NCBI GenBank assembly: GCA_910586035.1
Contig: CAJUHT010000006.1
Span: forward strand, 62,873 to 74,577
DNA length: 11,705 bases
Direction: 5' to 3'
From: an uncultured Christensenella sp.
GTDB lineage: Bacteria > Bacillota > Clostridia > Christensenellales > Borkfalkiaceae
Positions 1 through 5,976 of the stretch are shown here, piece by piece. A program made the position numbers and the translations under genes. The first letter of the stretch is position 1. Every line of letters starts with the position of its first letter. The notes below the pieces were generated by a model that saw only the letters and a program-made list of their open reading frames with translations, ran no database searches and was not told the DNA's origin.

Positions 1-644
1 CCGCCGCCTTCGCTCCCGCCGCCGTTCTCTTCCAACACACCGTTTTCAAGATATGGCATATGCACGCTCGCGCTCTTGGAAAACAGCTTTTCGCCCACGT
101 CCTTTATGGTAACGGTAGCCACGTTGGCGGAAGCCTGCGCCTCGGAGGAAAGCAGTTTGTCTATTACGTCAGTAGCCGAGTTGCCGCAGGGGAACTGCTG
201 GGCAATCAGCTCCGAAGCCTTGCCCTCGCAAGCCGCAACGTTAAGCGTAAGCCCCGTGTATTCGTTGCGGTAAAAATAGTCCAACAGCGTTGTTATATCC
301 CTCTGAAAACAGCTTTCTCCCAACAGAATTAGTTTGCAAAACACCAGCTTGGGATAAAAGCCCGTCTTTACGTTTACTTCGTTAAGCGCCGAAGCGACGG
401 TTGCGCCCTTGCCCGAAACTATGTTGAATTTTGTGTTTTCACCGTTTTCCGCGGGCTGGGGCACGGCAAGTTGTGCGGTAAGCACAACCTCGTCCTCCTC
501 GATATCGAGCGCAACGCCTATTACTACCGAGGTTTTGCGCAAATCGACAATGCCGAAATCGTTGGTAAAAAACAGAAAGGAAAAGGCTATTAAAATGAGC
601 ACGTAAACAATGCCGAGCGCGTGCTTTAAACGGGGTCGCTTCAT
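1..644 (-). CDS. gerAC: Ger(x)C-family spore germination protein, GerAC-like (3' end beyond window)
   Basis: C subunit of a GerA-type nutrient germinant receptor, which acts at the spore inner membrane with the A and B subunits encoded just upstream. 214 N-terminal residues are visible; the frame is open to the left edge, so roughly the C-terminal half is missing. A hydrophobic segment lies at residues 9-27, followed by the family-like stretch VVIGVALD (40-47) and TGFYPKLVFCKLILLGE (94-110). The start is clear: ATG at 644 follows AGGAGG (653-658) with 8 bases between, and overlaps the gerAB stop as ATGA. Oddity: GerAC proteins are normally lipoproteins with an N-terminal lipobox cysteine (GCWD-like), but the first cysteine here is residue 103, so this one is apparently held by an uncleaved helix. 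A Gly/Glu-rich stretch (residues 205-214) lies at the window edge. Assignment rests on operon position and the visible N-terminal pattern. Confidence 0.85.
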   Translation of the reverse strand, partial: MKRPRLKHALGIVYVLILIAFSFLFFTNDFGIVDLRKTSVVIGVALDIEEDEVVLTAQLAVPQPAENGENTKFNIVSGKGATVASALNEVNVKTGFYPKLVFCKLILLGESCFQRDITTLLDYFYRNEYTGLTLNVAACEGKASELIAQQFPCGNSATDVIDKLLSSEAQASANVATVTIKDVGEKLFSKSASVHMPYLENGVLEENGGGSEGG

Positions 645-1708
645 CTTGCCTTCCTCCTCAACGCCCAGCAGAGTACGGGTATTACGTATGCGAACAGCAG
701 AGCGGGTATCCAGAACCAATCCCCAGCAAGCTTTTGAAGCACCGTATAGTGGTTGTTGAACGCGAAAGTTATGGCAATCAACACGGCGTTTACGCACAGC
801 GAATAGACTATTTTCCAATTTTTGTCAAACGCCTTGCACAGGCAATGCACCGCCATCTGTATATTTAAAACTACGGCGAAAAGCACCACCAAATCGAACG
901 CGTAAACGGCGAAGAGGTCTACCCTGCCCACAAAACTTATAACTGGGAAAAAGACGGAAATATTGCTGATTGCAAACGAGCGCGTGGGCGCAAGCACGCC
1001 GTACAGCGAATAAAACGCCGCCATTAAGGCTATTACGAACAGCCCGCCCGCCACGTACGATAAGGTGAGTTTTGCCGCGTCCCCCTTTTTATACTTGTAG
1101 TGCCCCGCAAACATCAACAAAAAGGCGCTTTCGGAAAAGCGGAATACGGAAGCAAGACTCAGCCCCGCCACTTTGCCGAAAGGCTGTTTGAGCACGGGCG
1201 CAAGATTGGTAAAATCGGCTTCGCCTACCGACATTATGAGAAAGCCCGTAACCGTAATTAAAAATACGGGCAAACAGATATCGGCGCACCTACCCACATT
1301 TTTAAACGACTTTACCCCCGCGTAAACCGAAAAGATAAAGAAGGGCATAAATATTACCAGCGACGGCATTGTGTCGTAAAAGGAATCGTGAACGAGCAAC
1401 TGCTGTTCGTTCATAGGAATTACCGCCGACATTACGAAGTACAGCGCAAACAGCGCGTAAATTATTCTTGCGGTAACTTTGCCGAACGTGTTTTGCAGCA
1501 TCTCGAAAAACGACAGCTGCGTGCGCGAACTCATATAGGCAACCGACCATATTATAACCGTCTGCAACGCAAGGTTGAACAGCGCGGAAAATATGAGCGC
1601 GTTGCCCGCCGCAGCCGCCGCGTGCGCGGGGTAGAGCAACAGCTTTGTAGCGGCGCTATACGCCAATAAAATAAAGCAGATTTGCCTTACGGAAATACTT
1701 TCTTTCAT
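641..1708 (-). CDS. gerAB: GerAB-type spore germination permease
   Basis: B subunit of the germinant receptor. It is an integral membrane protein of the APC transporter superfamily, thought to bind the nutrient germinant in the spore inner membrane. At 355 residues it has the usual family length. The protein is almost entirely hydrophobic with about ten predicted helices (for example residues 10-28, 36-58, 80-98, 114-131). It opens with SVRQICFILLAYSAATKL, which matches the family's first helix (x-S-x-x-Q followed by a helix and a proline), and ends in a basic tail. The ATG at 1708 overlaps the gerAA stop (ATGA, 1705-1708) and its own TGA overlaps the gerAC start. The nearest SD-like GAGG lies about 15 bases upstream, so translation probably depends on coupling to gerAA. 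The first helix is Ala-rich where better-known GerAB proteins usually carry Gly/Pro. The specific germinant cannot be told from sequence. Confidence 0.92.
   Translation of the reverse strand: MKESISVRQICFILLAYSAATKLLLYPAHAAAAAGNALIFSALFNLALQTVIIWSVAYMSSRTQLSFFEMLQNTFGKVTARIIYALFALYFVMSAVIPMNEQQLLVHDSFYDTMPSLVIFMPFFIFSVYAGVKSFKNVGRCADICLPVFLITVTGFLIMSVGEADFTNLAPVLKQPFGKVAGLSLASVFRFSESAFLLMFAGHYKYKKGDAAKLTLSYVAGGLFVIALMAAFYSLYGVLAPTRSFAISNISVFFPVISFVGRVDLFAVYAFDLVVLFAVVLNIQMAVHCLCKAFDKNWKIVYSLCVNAVLIAITFAFNNHYTVLQKLAGDWFWIPALLFAYVIPVLCWALRRKAR
653..658 (-). promoter_or_regulatory. Ribosome binding site of gerAC
   Basis: Perfect AGGAGG on the minus strand, 8 bases before the ATG at 644 and inside the end of gerAB. 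It fixes the gerAC start and shows that this subunit has its own strong initiation signal despite the ATGA overlap. Confidence 0.85.
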
Positions 1709-3138
1709 TTCTTTGTTTTCATCCTCGTCTTGTTCTCGGAGCGCAAAACGCGCGGGCGTTTGTCAAGCGTGTACAAATCCGCCTTGTAATAGCTGTCCTT
1801 CATATCCCGCGCAATCAGCGGCGCGAACGGAGCCAAAAGCGGCACGCCGTAGTCCTGTTCGGTAACCAGATAGCATAGCAAAAAGGCAACGGTAAGCAGT
1901 ACGCCGAACGTGCCCAACGAACCCGCCACTATTAAAAACAGCAATCTTAACGTAGTTGAAGTTTCCACAAGGTCGGGCACGGTGTATAGGCATATTGCCG
2001 AAAAGGCTATGATTATTACGGCGGGCGTGGAAATTATGCCCGCCTTTACCGCCGTATCGCCGAGCACCAGCGCGCCCACTACCGACAGAGCCAGCCCGAC
2101 GTACTTTGGCATTCGTATCGAAGCTTCGTTTAAAACTTCCAGCACGAACAGGGTCAAAAATATTTCAACGCTTGGCGAGAGGGGTATGCCCGCAACCGAG
2201 CTGGCTATTTTGAATAACAGCAGGGGCGGGATAAGCTGAATTTTAAACAGTTGCGCGCACACGTATATTGCGGGCAGGCTTATGCCTATAAGCACGGCGG
2301 CAAGGCGTAGTATGCGCAGAATCGTAGAGCGGTACTTAACGGCATAGTAATCTTCCGCCGCCTGAAAGTCCTCCACAAGCATATAGGGAACGGTAAGAGC
2401 AATCGGCGAGCCGTCGGAAATTATACCCACCCTGCCCTCGCTTACCTTGGCGCAGAAAATATCCGGCTTTTCGCAGGTTGAATTGCGCTTGAACAGCGAG
2501 TGCGGACGCTCAGATATAAATCCCGCCACGTAAGAGGAATCGGGAATAACGTCTATTTCGTTGTTTAAAATCTGCTTTTCTATTTTTTCGGGCAACCCCT
2601 CGGGGCATACTCCTTCGAGATAGCAAATGGCAACGGTTGTCTGGCTCTGCTTGCCAACGTTTATAGTCTTTATTTTAAGCTTATCGCTCTTCAACCGCTT
2701 GCGCACAAGCCCGAGGTTGATTTTTATATCCTCGGTAAACCCCTCCCTCGGTCCCTTTACGGCTACCTGTGTGGGCGGCTCGGCAACCGAGCGGCCGGGC
2801 GGCAGTTTTACGCCTATTATATAAAAGTCTTCTTCCCCGTCTATATACAAAACGGCGTTGCCGTCCGAAATATTTTTTACGGCGTCGGGCAGGTCTTTGC
2901 CGTCCTTTACGTCGGGCGAGGCAAGCATACGCTTAGCCCCCTCCGCCGTTATATCCTTTCCGGCAGTCTTTAAGGGCTTTATAACAAGCTCGCCAATCAT
3001 ATTTTTGTCAACGATTCCGTCCGCGTAAATGCAGGCGAATTTTTTGCCCGACAGCGAATCAAACTCCGCGACAAGAATATCTTCCGACGTAAGAATATTT
3101 TTAACGCCCTCTATCCTCTCTTTCAGCGAATAATTCAT
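1705..3138 (-). CDS. gerAA: GerAA-type spore germinant receptor subunit A
   Basis: A subunit of the GerA germinant receptor, first gene of the gerAA-gerAB-gerAC operon. 477 residues, normal for the family. The large N-terminal cytoplasmic part (about 1-270) carries family motifs GPREGFTED (129-136, the conserved REGF segment), LGLVRKRLK (142-150), DGSPIAL (242-248) and EDYY (262-265). The C-terminal membrane part has helices near 277-297, 322-338, 347-367, 370-388 and 397-425, including the conserved stretch RMPKYVGLALSVVGALVLG (342-360), and ends in a basic cytoplasmic tail. The ATG at 3138 is the only good start for a family-length protein, but I see no Shine-Dalgarno in front of it; the leader is very A/T-rich. 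The gene starts 89 bases from the divergent padR start. Forespore sigma-G control would be expected from the family, but I cannot point to a convincing sigma-G promoter. Confidence 0.95.
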   Translation of the reverse strand: MNYSLKERIEGVKNILTSEDILVAEFDSLSGKKFACIYADGIVDKNMIGELVIKPLKTAGKDITAEGAKRMLASPDVKDGKDLPDAVKNISDGNAVLYIDGEEDFYIIGVKLPPGRSVAEPPTQVAVKGPREGFTEDIKINLGLVRKRLKSDKLKIKTINVGKQSQTTVAICYLEGVCPEGLPEKIEKQILNNEIDVIPDSSYVAGFISERPHSLFKRNSTCEKPDIFCAKVSEGRVGIISDGSPIALTVPYMLVEDFQAAEDYYAVKYRSTILRILRLAAVLIGISLPAIYVCAQLFKIQLIPPLLLFKIASSVAGIPLSPSVEIFLTLFVLEVLNEASIRMPKYVGLALSVVGALVLGDTAVKAGIISTPAVIIIAFSAICLYTVPDLVETSTTLRLLFLIVAGSLGTFGVLLTVAFLLCYLVTEQDYGVPLLAPFAPLIARDMKDSYYKADLYTLDKRPRVLRSENKTRMKTKK

Positions 3139-3174
3139 ATGAAAATATTTTTAGCATTTTTTTAATAAAAATAC

Positions 3175-3203
3175 TTGACAACGCATACTATGCAATGTAT
3201 AGT
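3175..3203 (+). promoter_or_regulatory. Sigma-A-type promoter of the padR operon
   Basis: A perfect -35 box TTGACA (3175-3180), a 17-base spacer and a -10 box TATAGT (3198-3203; one mismatch to TATAAT). Transcription should begin near 3210, leaving an untranslated leader of about 18 bases before the GTG at 3228. The ATG at 3195 lies upstream of and abuts the -10 box, so it cannot be the translation start of a transcript made from this promoter. Confidence 0.88.
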
Positions 3204-3205
3204 AT
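3185..3205 (+). promoter_or_regulatory. Palindromic operator overlapping the padR promoter
   Basis: A 21-base dyad centred on 3195. The outer arms ATACTAT (3185-3191) and ATAGTAT (3199-3205) are exact inverted repeats, and the inner CA/TG (3193-3194 and 3196-3197) also pairs, leaving a single mismatched position on each side (3192/3198) of the centre. It covers most of the spacer and the whole -10 box. PadR-family repressors are dimers that commonly repress their own promoters through A/T-rich dyads, so this is most simply the autoregulatory site of the adjacent PadR. That PadR binds here is inference. Confidence 0.75.
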
Positions 3206-3213
3206 TAGACGAA

Positions 3214-3219
3214 GCGAGG
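3214..3219 (+). promoter_or_regulatory. Ribosome binding site deciding the padR start
   Basis: GCGAGG at 3214-3219, 8 bases before GTG 3228 and only 2 bases before the in-frame TTG at 3222. The spacing selects the GTG. It lies just after the predicted transcription start. Confidence 0.75.
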
Positions 3220-3227
3220 TATTGAGC

Positions 3228-3539
3228 GTGGATGCACAGATAAAAAAGGGCGTACTCGACGCCTGCGTGCTTTACGCCCTGAGCAAGGGCGAAAGCTACG
3301 GTTATAAAATTATAATCGACCTGTCCAACGTAATAACCATATCCGAAAGCACACTGTACCCCATATTAAAGAGGCTTGAAGCGGGCGGAGCGGTTACCAC
3401 GAGGACAAAGGAATTTAACGGCAGACTGCGACGGTACTATACGATTACCGAAACGGGACTGCAAAAACTAAATGAAAGCAAAAGGGATTTTGAGGCGATT
3501 AACGCAATCTATATCAGAATTTTCGGTGGAAAGAAATGA
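3228..3539 (+). CDS. PadR-family transcriptional regulator
   Basis: Winged-helix repressor of the small (PadR-s2-like) type, 103 residues from a GTG start. The N-terminus M-DAQIKKGVLDACVLYALS matches the typical PadR opening. Then come SYGYKII (23-29), the recognition-helix signature STLYPILKRLE (41-51) and the wing RRYYTITETG (68-77), with a short C-terminal dimerisation helix to 103. An upstream in-frame ATG (3195) abuts the promoter -10 box and would add 11 residues foreign to the family, so I reject it; GTG 3228 has a good SD. The TGA overlaps the next gene's ATG (ATGA at 3536-3539), so the regulator and the HAAS membrane protein are translationally coupled. A near-perfect palindrome over the promoter suggests autorepression. 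The ligand or signal is unknown. Confidence 0.94.
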   Translation: MDAQIKKGVLDACVLYALSKGESYGYKIIIDLSNVITISESTLYPILKRLEAGGAVTTRTKEFNGRLRRYYTITETGLQKLNESKRDFEAINAIYIRIFGGKK

Positions 3540-4234
3540 CATATATCAAATGGAAAGACGAAGTTGAAAGTTACCTAATAAATCTGTCGGACGCGGAAAA
3601 GCAGAAAATACTTTCCTACTTTTCCGAAATGTACGCCGACAAGCGCGACGCGGGCAAGAGCGAAGCCCAAATTATAGAAGAGTTCGGCGCGCCGTACGAC
3701 GTGGCTAAACGCATACTTGCCGACAGCATAAGCGCGGCAAGCCAACAGGATAATTCCGACGGCGCGGGCGCAAGCGTAAACGGCGGCAACAACTACAACT
3801 ATAATTATTATAACTACAATTACGGAGGCGCGCCCGCACCCAACGCGCCGCCGCCCCCCGCGAAAGAAACTCCGCAAAAGGAATTTGTCGCCCCTGCGCA
3901 ACAGCCGGCGGCTATCGCACAGCCCGCGGCAACGCAGGTTAAAAAGAAAGCGGGCGCGGGGCGCATAATTTTGGGCGTATTCTTGGCGTTTTTGCTCGGT
4001 TGCCTGACAATCTCGCTTATAGGTTCCGCCCTCGCAATGATAGTTGAATCTTTCATATCCATCGGCGCGACGGCGGGCGCGATTGCCGCGGCGGAATGCG
4101 GCGGCGCGGAGGGAACGGCAATAATAGGTTACAACATAATGATTGCAGGGCTAAACTTTATCCTGCTTGCGCCCATATACACTCTTTGCCGCTTTCTGTG
4201 GCGCAAACTTACAAAGTTTTTAAAGGGAGCTTAA
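3536..4234 (+). CDS. HAAS/DUF1700-domain membrane protein
   Basis: 232-residue protein with an N-terminal HAAS (DUF1700-type) helical domain at about 5-65: WKDEVESYLINLSDAEK, EMYADKRDAGKS, and the signature EEFGAPYDVAKRIL (48-61). Such domains are typically encoded next to PadR regulators and are thought to link the regulator to a membrane component. A low-complexity linker (about 66-140) follows, with an Asn/Tyr tract at 85-96, a Pro/Ala-rich part (99-135) and a basic KKK (136-138). Two hydrophobic segments come next (about 143-172 and 195-218), then a basic C-terminal tail (RRKLTKFLK-like), placing the HAAS domain and tail in the cytoplasm. It overlaps padR by four bases and is followed by the DUF4097 gene after 4 bases, so the three genes form one operon. 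A direct role as a sensor or partner of PadR is inference; no enzymatic motif is seen. Confidence 0.86.
   Translation: MTYIKWKDEVESYLINLSDAEKQKILSYFSEMYADKRDAGKSEAQIIEEFGAPYDVAKRILADSISAASQQDNSDGAGASVNGGNNYNYNYYNYNYGGAPAPNAPPPPAKETPQKEFVAPAQQPAAIAQPAATQVKKKAGAGRIILGVFLAFLLGCLTISLIGSALAMIVESFISIGATAGAIAAAECGGAEGTAIIGYNIMIAGLNFILLAPIYTLCRFLWRKLTKFLKGA
3788..3823 (+). repeat. Asn/Tyr codon tract in the HAAS protein linker
   Basis: Twelve consecutive AAY/TAY codons encoding a run of only Asn and Tyr (NNYNYNYYNYNY) in the linker between the HAAS domain and the membrane segments. Third-position C/T changes show it is not a pure nucleotide microsatellite. Confidence 0.85.
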
Positions 4235-4238
4235 AACT

Positions 4239-5042
4239 ATGAAAACCTGGAAAATATTTTTATCTGTTGGCATAGTCGCCTTTGTAATCGGGCTGGCGGT
4301 ACTTATAACGGGGCTTGCATTGAACGGCTGGAAGATAGGCGCAAATCTCGAAATGACAACGTTTACTTCCGAGCAGGACAATAATACGCTTGACCTTTCG
4401 CTTGCGGCGGGCGAGTTGAACGTTGAATACCACGACGGCGAAAACTTTACCGTTGACTATCCCGAAGCCTACCTCTACCGCTACCGCGTAACCGAAAGCA
4501 ACGGCGTGCTTAAAGTGGAGCCTGCAAGCAAACGCATCTATATAAGTTGGTCCGGTTGGTTATGGGGGCGCAATAAGCCCGTAGTTACCGTAAAAATACC
4601 GCGCGGTAAAACCGTAAATCTGAATATCGGAGTTGCGGCGGGAATTGCAAACGTAGCCGCAGGCGAGTACGGCAACGTGGATATAGAATTGTCGGCGGGT
4701 CAGCTGTATGCTGGCGACATAAAGTGCGCCAACTTTGCCGCAAGTCTTTCCGCAGGCAGCGCCCAATTTAAAGGAGTGGAATGCAACGCCTGCGAATTCG
4801 AGCTATCGGCGGGCAACGCCTCGGTAAGCGCGTTGAAGAGCGACAAGATAGACGTAGACCTTTCGGCGGGCACGGCTAACTTAGCGGTAGCGGGCAACAA
4901 AGCCGAATACGTTATAAAGGTAGACAAGTCGGCGGGAAGTTGCAACGTTTCCGACCAGATTGTGCCTCCCGGCGTTACTGCAATAAAATATTTGAACATC
5001 GACCTATCGGCGGGCACCGTCAACGTAACGTTCAGCGGTTGA
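4239..5042 (+). CDS. DUF4097-family repeat protein, membrane-anchored, extracytoplasmic
   Basis: 267-residue protein with one N-terminal membrane helix (about 6-29) and an extracytoplasmic beta-rich domain of the DUF4097 (putative adhesin-like beta-repeat) type. Eight [LVK][SA]AG turns can be seen, starting at residues 55, 132, 151, 170, 189, 208, 230 and 256. The five from 132 to 208 are spaced exactly 19 residues apart, as expected of successive rungs of a beta-solenoid. Four cysteines (163, 182, 185, 235) fall between the turns. Start: ATG 4239 with AAAGGGAG (4222-4229) nine bases upstream. It is the last gene of the padR operon; a strong terminator begins about 20 bases after the stop. 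Genes of this family often accompany PadR and HAAS genes. Function is unproven; an envelope or surface role is inferred from topology and family. The absence of a lipobox or sortase motif indicates it stays anchored by its N-terminal helix. Confidence 0.87.
   Translation: MKTWKIFLSVGIVAFVIGLAVLITGLALNGWKIGANLEMTTFTSEQDNNTLDLSLAAGELNVEYHDGENFTVDYPEAYLYRYRVTESNGVLKVEPASKRIYISWSGWLWGRNKPVVTVKIPRGKTVNLNIGVAAGIANVAAGEYGNVDIELSAGQLYAGDIKCANFAASLSAGSAQFKGVECNACEFELSAGNASVSALKSDKIDVDLSAGTANLAVAGNKAEYVIKVDKSAGSCNVSDQIVPPGVTAIKYLNIDLSAGTVNVTFSG
4632..5015 (+). repeat. 57-base periodic coding repeat (SAG rungs) in the DUF4097 gene
   Basis: The (L/V)(S/A)AG-encoding units begin at 4632, 4689, 4746, 4803 and 4860, exactly 57 bases (19 codons) apart. 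Two more, at 4926 and 5004, follow with irregular spacing. The nucleotide core tcggcgggc or close variants recurs at the turns, while the sequence between is divergent, so these are old structural repeats rather than recent tandem duplications. Confidence 0.85.
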
Positions 5043-5063
5043 CATAAAACGACAAAAATGATA

Positions 5064-5096
5064 AAATACAGCCTTGAAAAGGGCTGTATTTTTTTG
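5064..5096 (+). terminator. Rho-independent terminator of the padR operon
   Basis: A perfect 9-bp stem AATACAGCC (5065-5073) / GGCTGTATT (5082-5090) with an 8-base loop, followed by further T residues (5091-5095). It lies 21 bases after the DUF4097 stop and separates that operon from the glycosylase gene. An ATG at 5058 just before the stem is not a credible start. Confidence 0.93.
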
Positions 5097-5140
5097 CGCC
5101 TTAAATACGTTAAAACAATGATATGCGCGGAGCAACGCGC

Positions 5141-5147
5141 GAGGTGG
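5141..5147 (+). promoter_or_regulatory. Ribosome binding site of the glycosylase gene, next to a GC hairpin
   Basis: GAGGTGG ends three bases before ATG 5151 (core GAGG is 6 bases away), selecting that start over upstream in-frame ATGs at 5058 and 5118. A 5-bp GCGCG (5125-5129) / CGCGC (5136-5140) hairpin directly abuts the SD on its 5' side and could influence its accessibility. Confidence 0.7.
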
Positions 5148-5150
5148 TTT

Positions 5151-5975
5151 ATGCAGAAAATCGATTTCGACGGCACATACTTCAACCCCAAAGACGTTTT
5201 GGAGTGCGGTCAGGTATTCAGATTTAAACAGTATAAAAAAGGATATAAGGCGTTTACGGCGGACAAAGCCTGCTACGTATACGCCGACGGAAACAAAACC
5301 GCAATAGAGAGCGATTATCCCGACTATTTTTACAATTATTTCGATTTGGAGCGGGAATATGCCGCGGTGATTGAAGAAATAAAGAAGTTTGACATACCCT
5401 TTTTGACCCGCTCGTGCGAGCTGGGCAAGGGCTTGCGCCTGTTGAACCAAAACGCCGAAGAAACCATATTTTCCTTTATAATTTCCCAAAACAACAACAT
5501 TCCCAGAATAAAGGGCATAATAGAGCGCATATGCGACAGTCTGGGCGACAAGCGGGAATTTATGGGCGAAGAATACCGCGCCTTTCCTACCGCCGCGCGG
5601 CTTGCGGAAAAAGACGCGGATTTTTATAAGACCCTCGGCGCAGGCTACCGCGACGCGTTTATCGCCGTTACCGCGCGCAGGATAGCCGACGAAGGAATAG
5701 AACACCTTTACGGCTTGGAAGCGGAGCAACTGAAAAAACAGTTGCTAACATACCACGGCATAGGTCCGAAAGTTGCCGACTGCGTATGCCTTTTCGGCTT
5801 CGGCAAGGCGGCAAGCTTCCCCGTGGATACTTGGATAGAAAAGATATACCGCGAAGATTTCGGCGGCACGTTAAAGGACAGAAACAAGATTAACGCATTC
5901 TTTACCCAAACGTTCGGGCAATATTCGGGATTAGTTCAACAGTATTTATTTTACGGTAAACGGCAAAACTTATAG
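5151..5975 (+). CDS. ogg: OGG1-type 8-oxoguanine DNA glycosylase/AP lyase
   Basis: Base-excision-repair enzyme that removes oxidised guanine (8-oxoG) and nicks the abasic strand, acting on chromosomal DNA. 274 residues from ATG 5151. An OGG_N-like domain (about 3-100) has LECGQVFRF (17-25). The HhH-GPD domain carries SQNNNIPRI (112-120), equivalent to the OGG1 NNN/R lesion-strand contacts. The hairpin LLTYHGIGPKVADC (198-211) supplies the expected catalytic Lys207, and PVDTW (224-228) supplies the catalytic Asp226. The C-terminal GQYSGLVQQYLFYGKRQ matches the OGG1 C-terminal helix. Bacterial members are best known from Clostridium (CacOgg-like) and, from memory, are less strict about the opposite base than eukaryotic OGG1. 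The start is chosen by SD and family alignment; earlier ATGs lie in or near the preceding terminator. I see no clear promoter in 5097-5140. The next gene begins one base after the stop, so the two are probably co-transcribed. Confidence 0.92.
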   Translation: MQKIDFDGTYFNPKDVLECGQVFRFKQYKKGYKAFTADKACYVYADGNKTAIESDYPDYFYNYFDLEREYAAVIEEIKKFDIPFLTRSCELGKGLRLLNQNAEETIFSFIISQNNNIPRIKGIIERICDSLGDKREFMGEEYRAFPTAARLAEKDADFYKTLGAGYRDAFIAVTARRIADEGIEHLYGLEAEQLKKQLLTYHGIGPKVADCVCLFGFGKAASFPVDTWIEKIYREDFGGTLKDRNKINAFFTQTFGQYSGLVQQYLFYGKRQNL

Positions 5976-5976
5976 T

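Noticed and set aside
3139..3192. Possible sigma-G promoter for gerAA (GCATA followed 17 bases on by a T/A-rich -10)
   Set aside because: The -10 match is poor and any A/T-rich leader would give similar hits; not enough to call.
3195..3227. Longer padR reading frame from ATG 3195
   Set aside because: The ATG abuts the 5' side of the -10 box, upstream of the predicted transcription start, and adds residues outside the PadR family pattern; GTG 3228 has a well-spaced SD.
4632..5015. Regular repeats considered as CRISPR or other array
   Set aside because: The period is a whole number of codons, the repeats lie inside one intact reading frame, and only short cores are conserved at the nucleotide level.
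5058..5150. Longer glycosylase reading frame from ATG 5058 or 5118
   Set aside because: The 5058 start runs through the terminator hairpin and the 5118 start has no SD; the OGG family N-terminus and a GAGG SD both point to ATG 5151.
4700..5191. 163-codon minus-strand open frame over the DUF4097 3' end
   Set aside because: It is a shadow of the SAG repeats and terminator, with no family resemblance and no SD.
5004..5729. 241-codon minus-strand open frame
   Set aside because: It is antisense to the OGG glycosylase and runs into the terminator; no domain is recognisable and the opposite strand has clear catalytic motifs.
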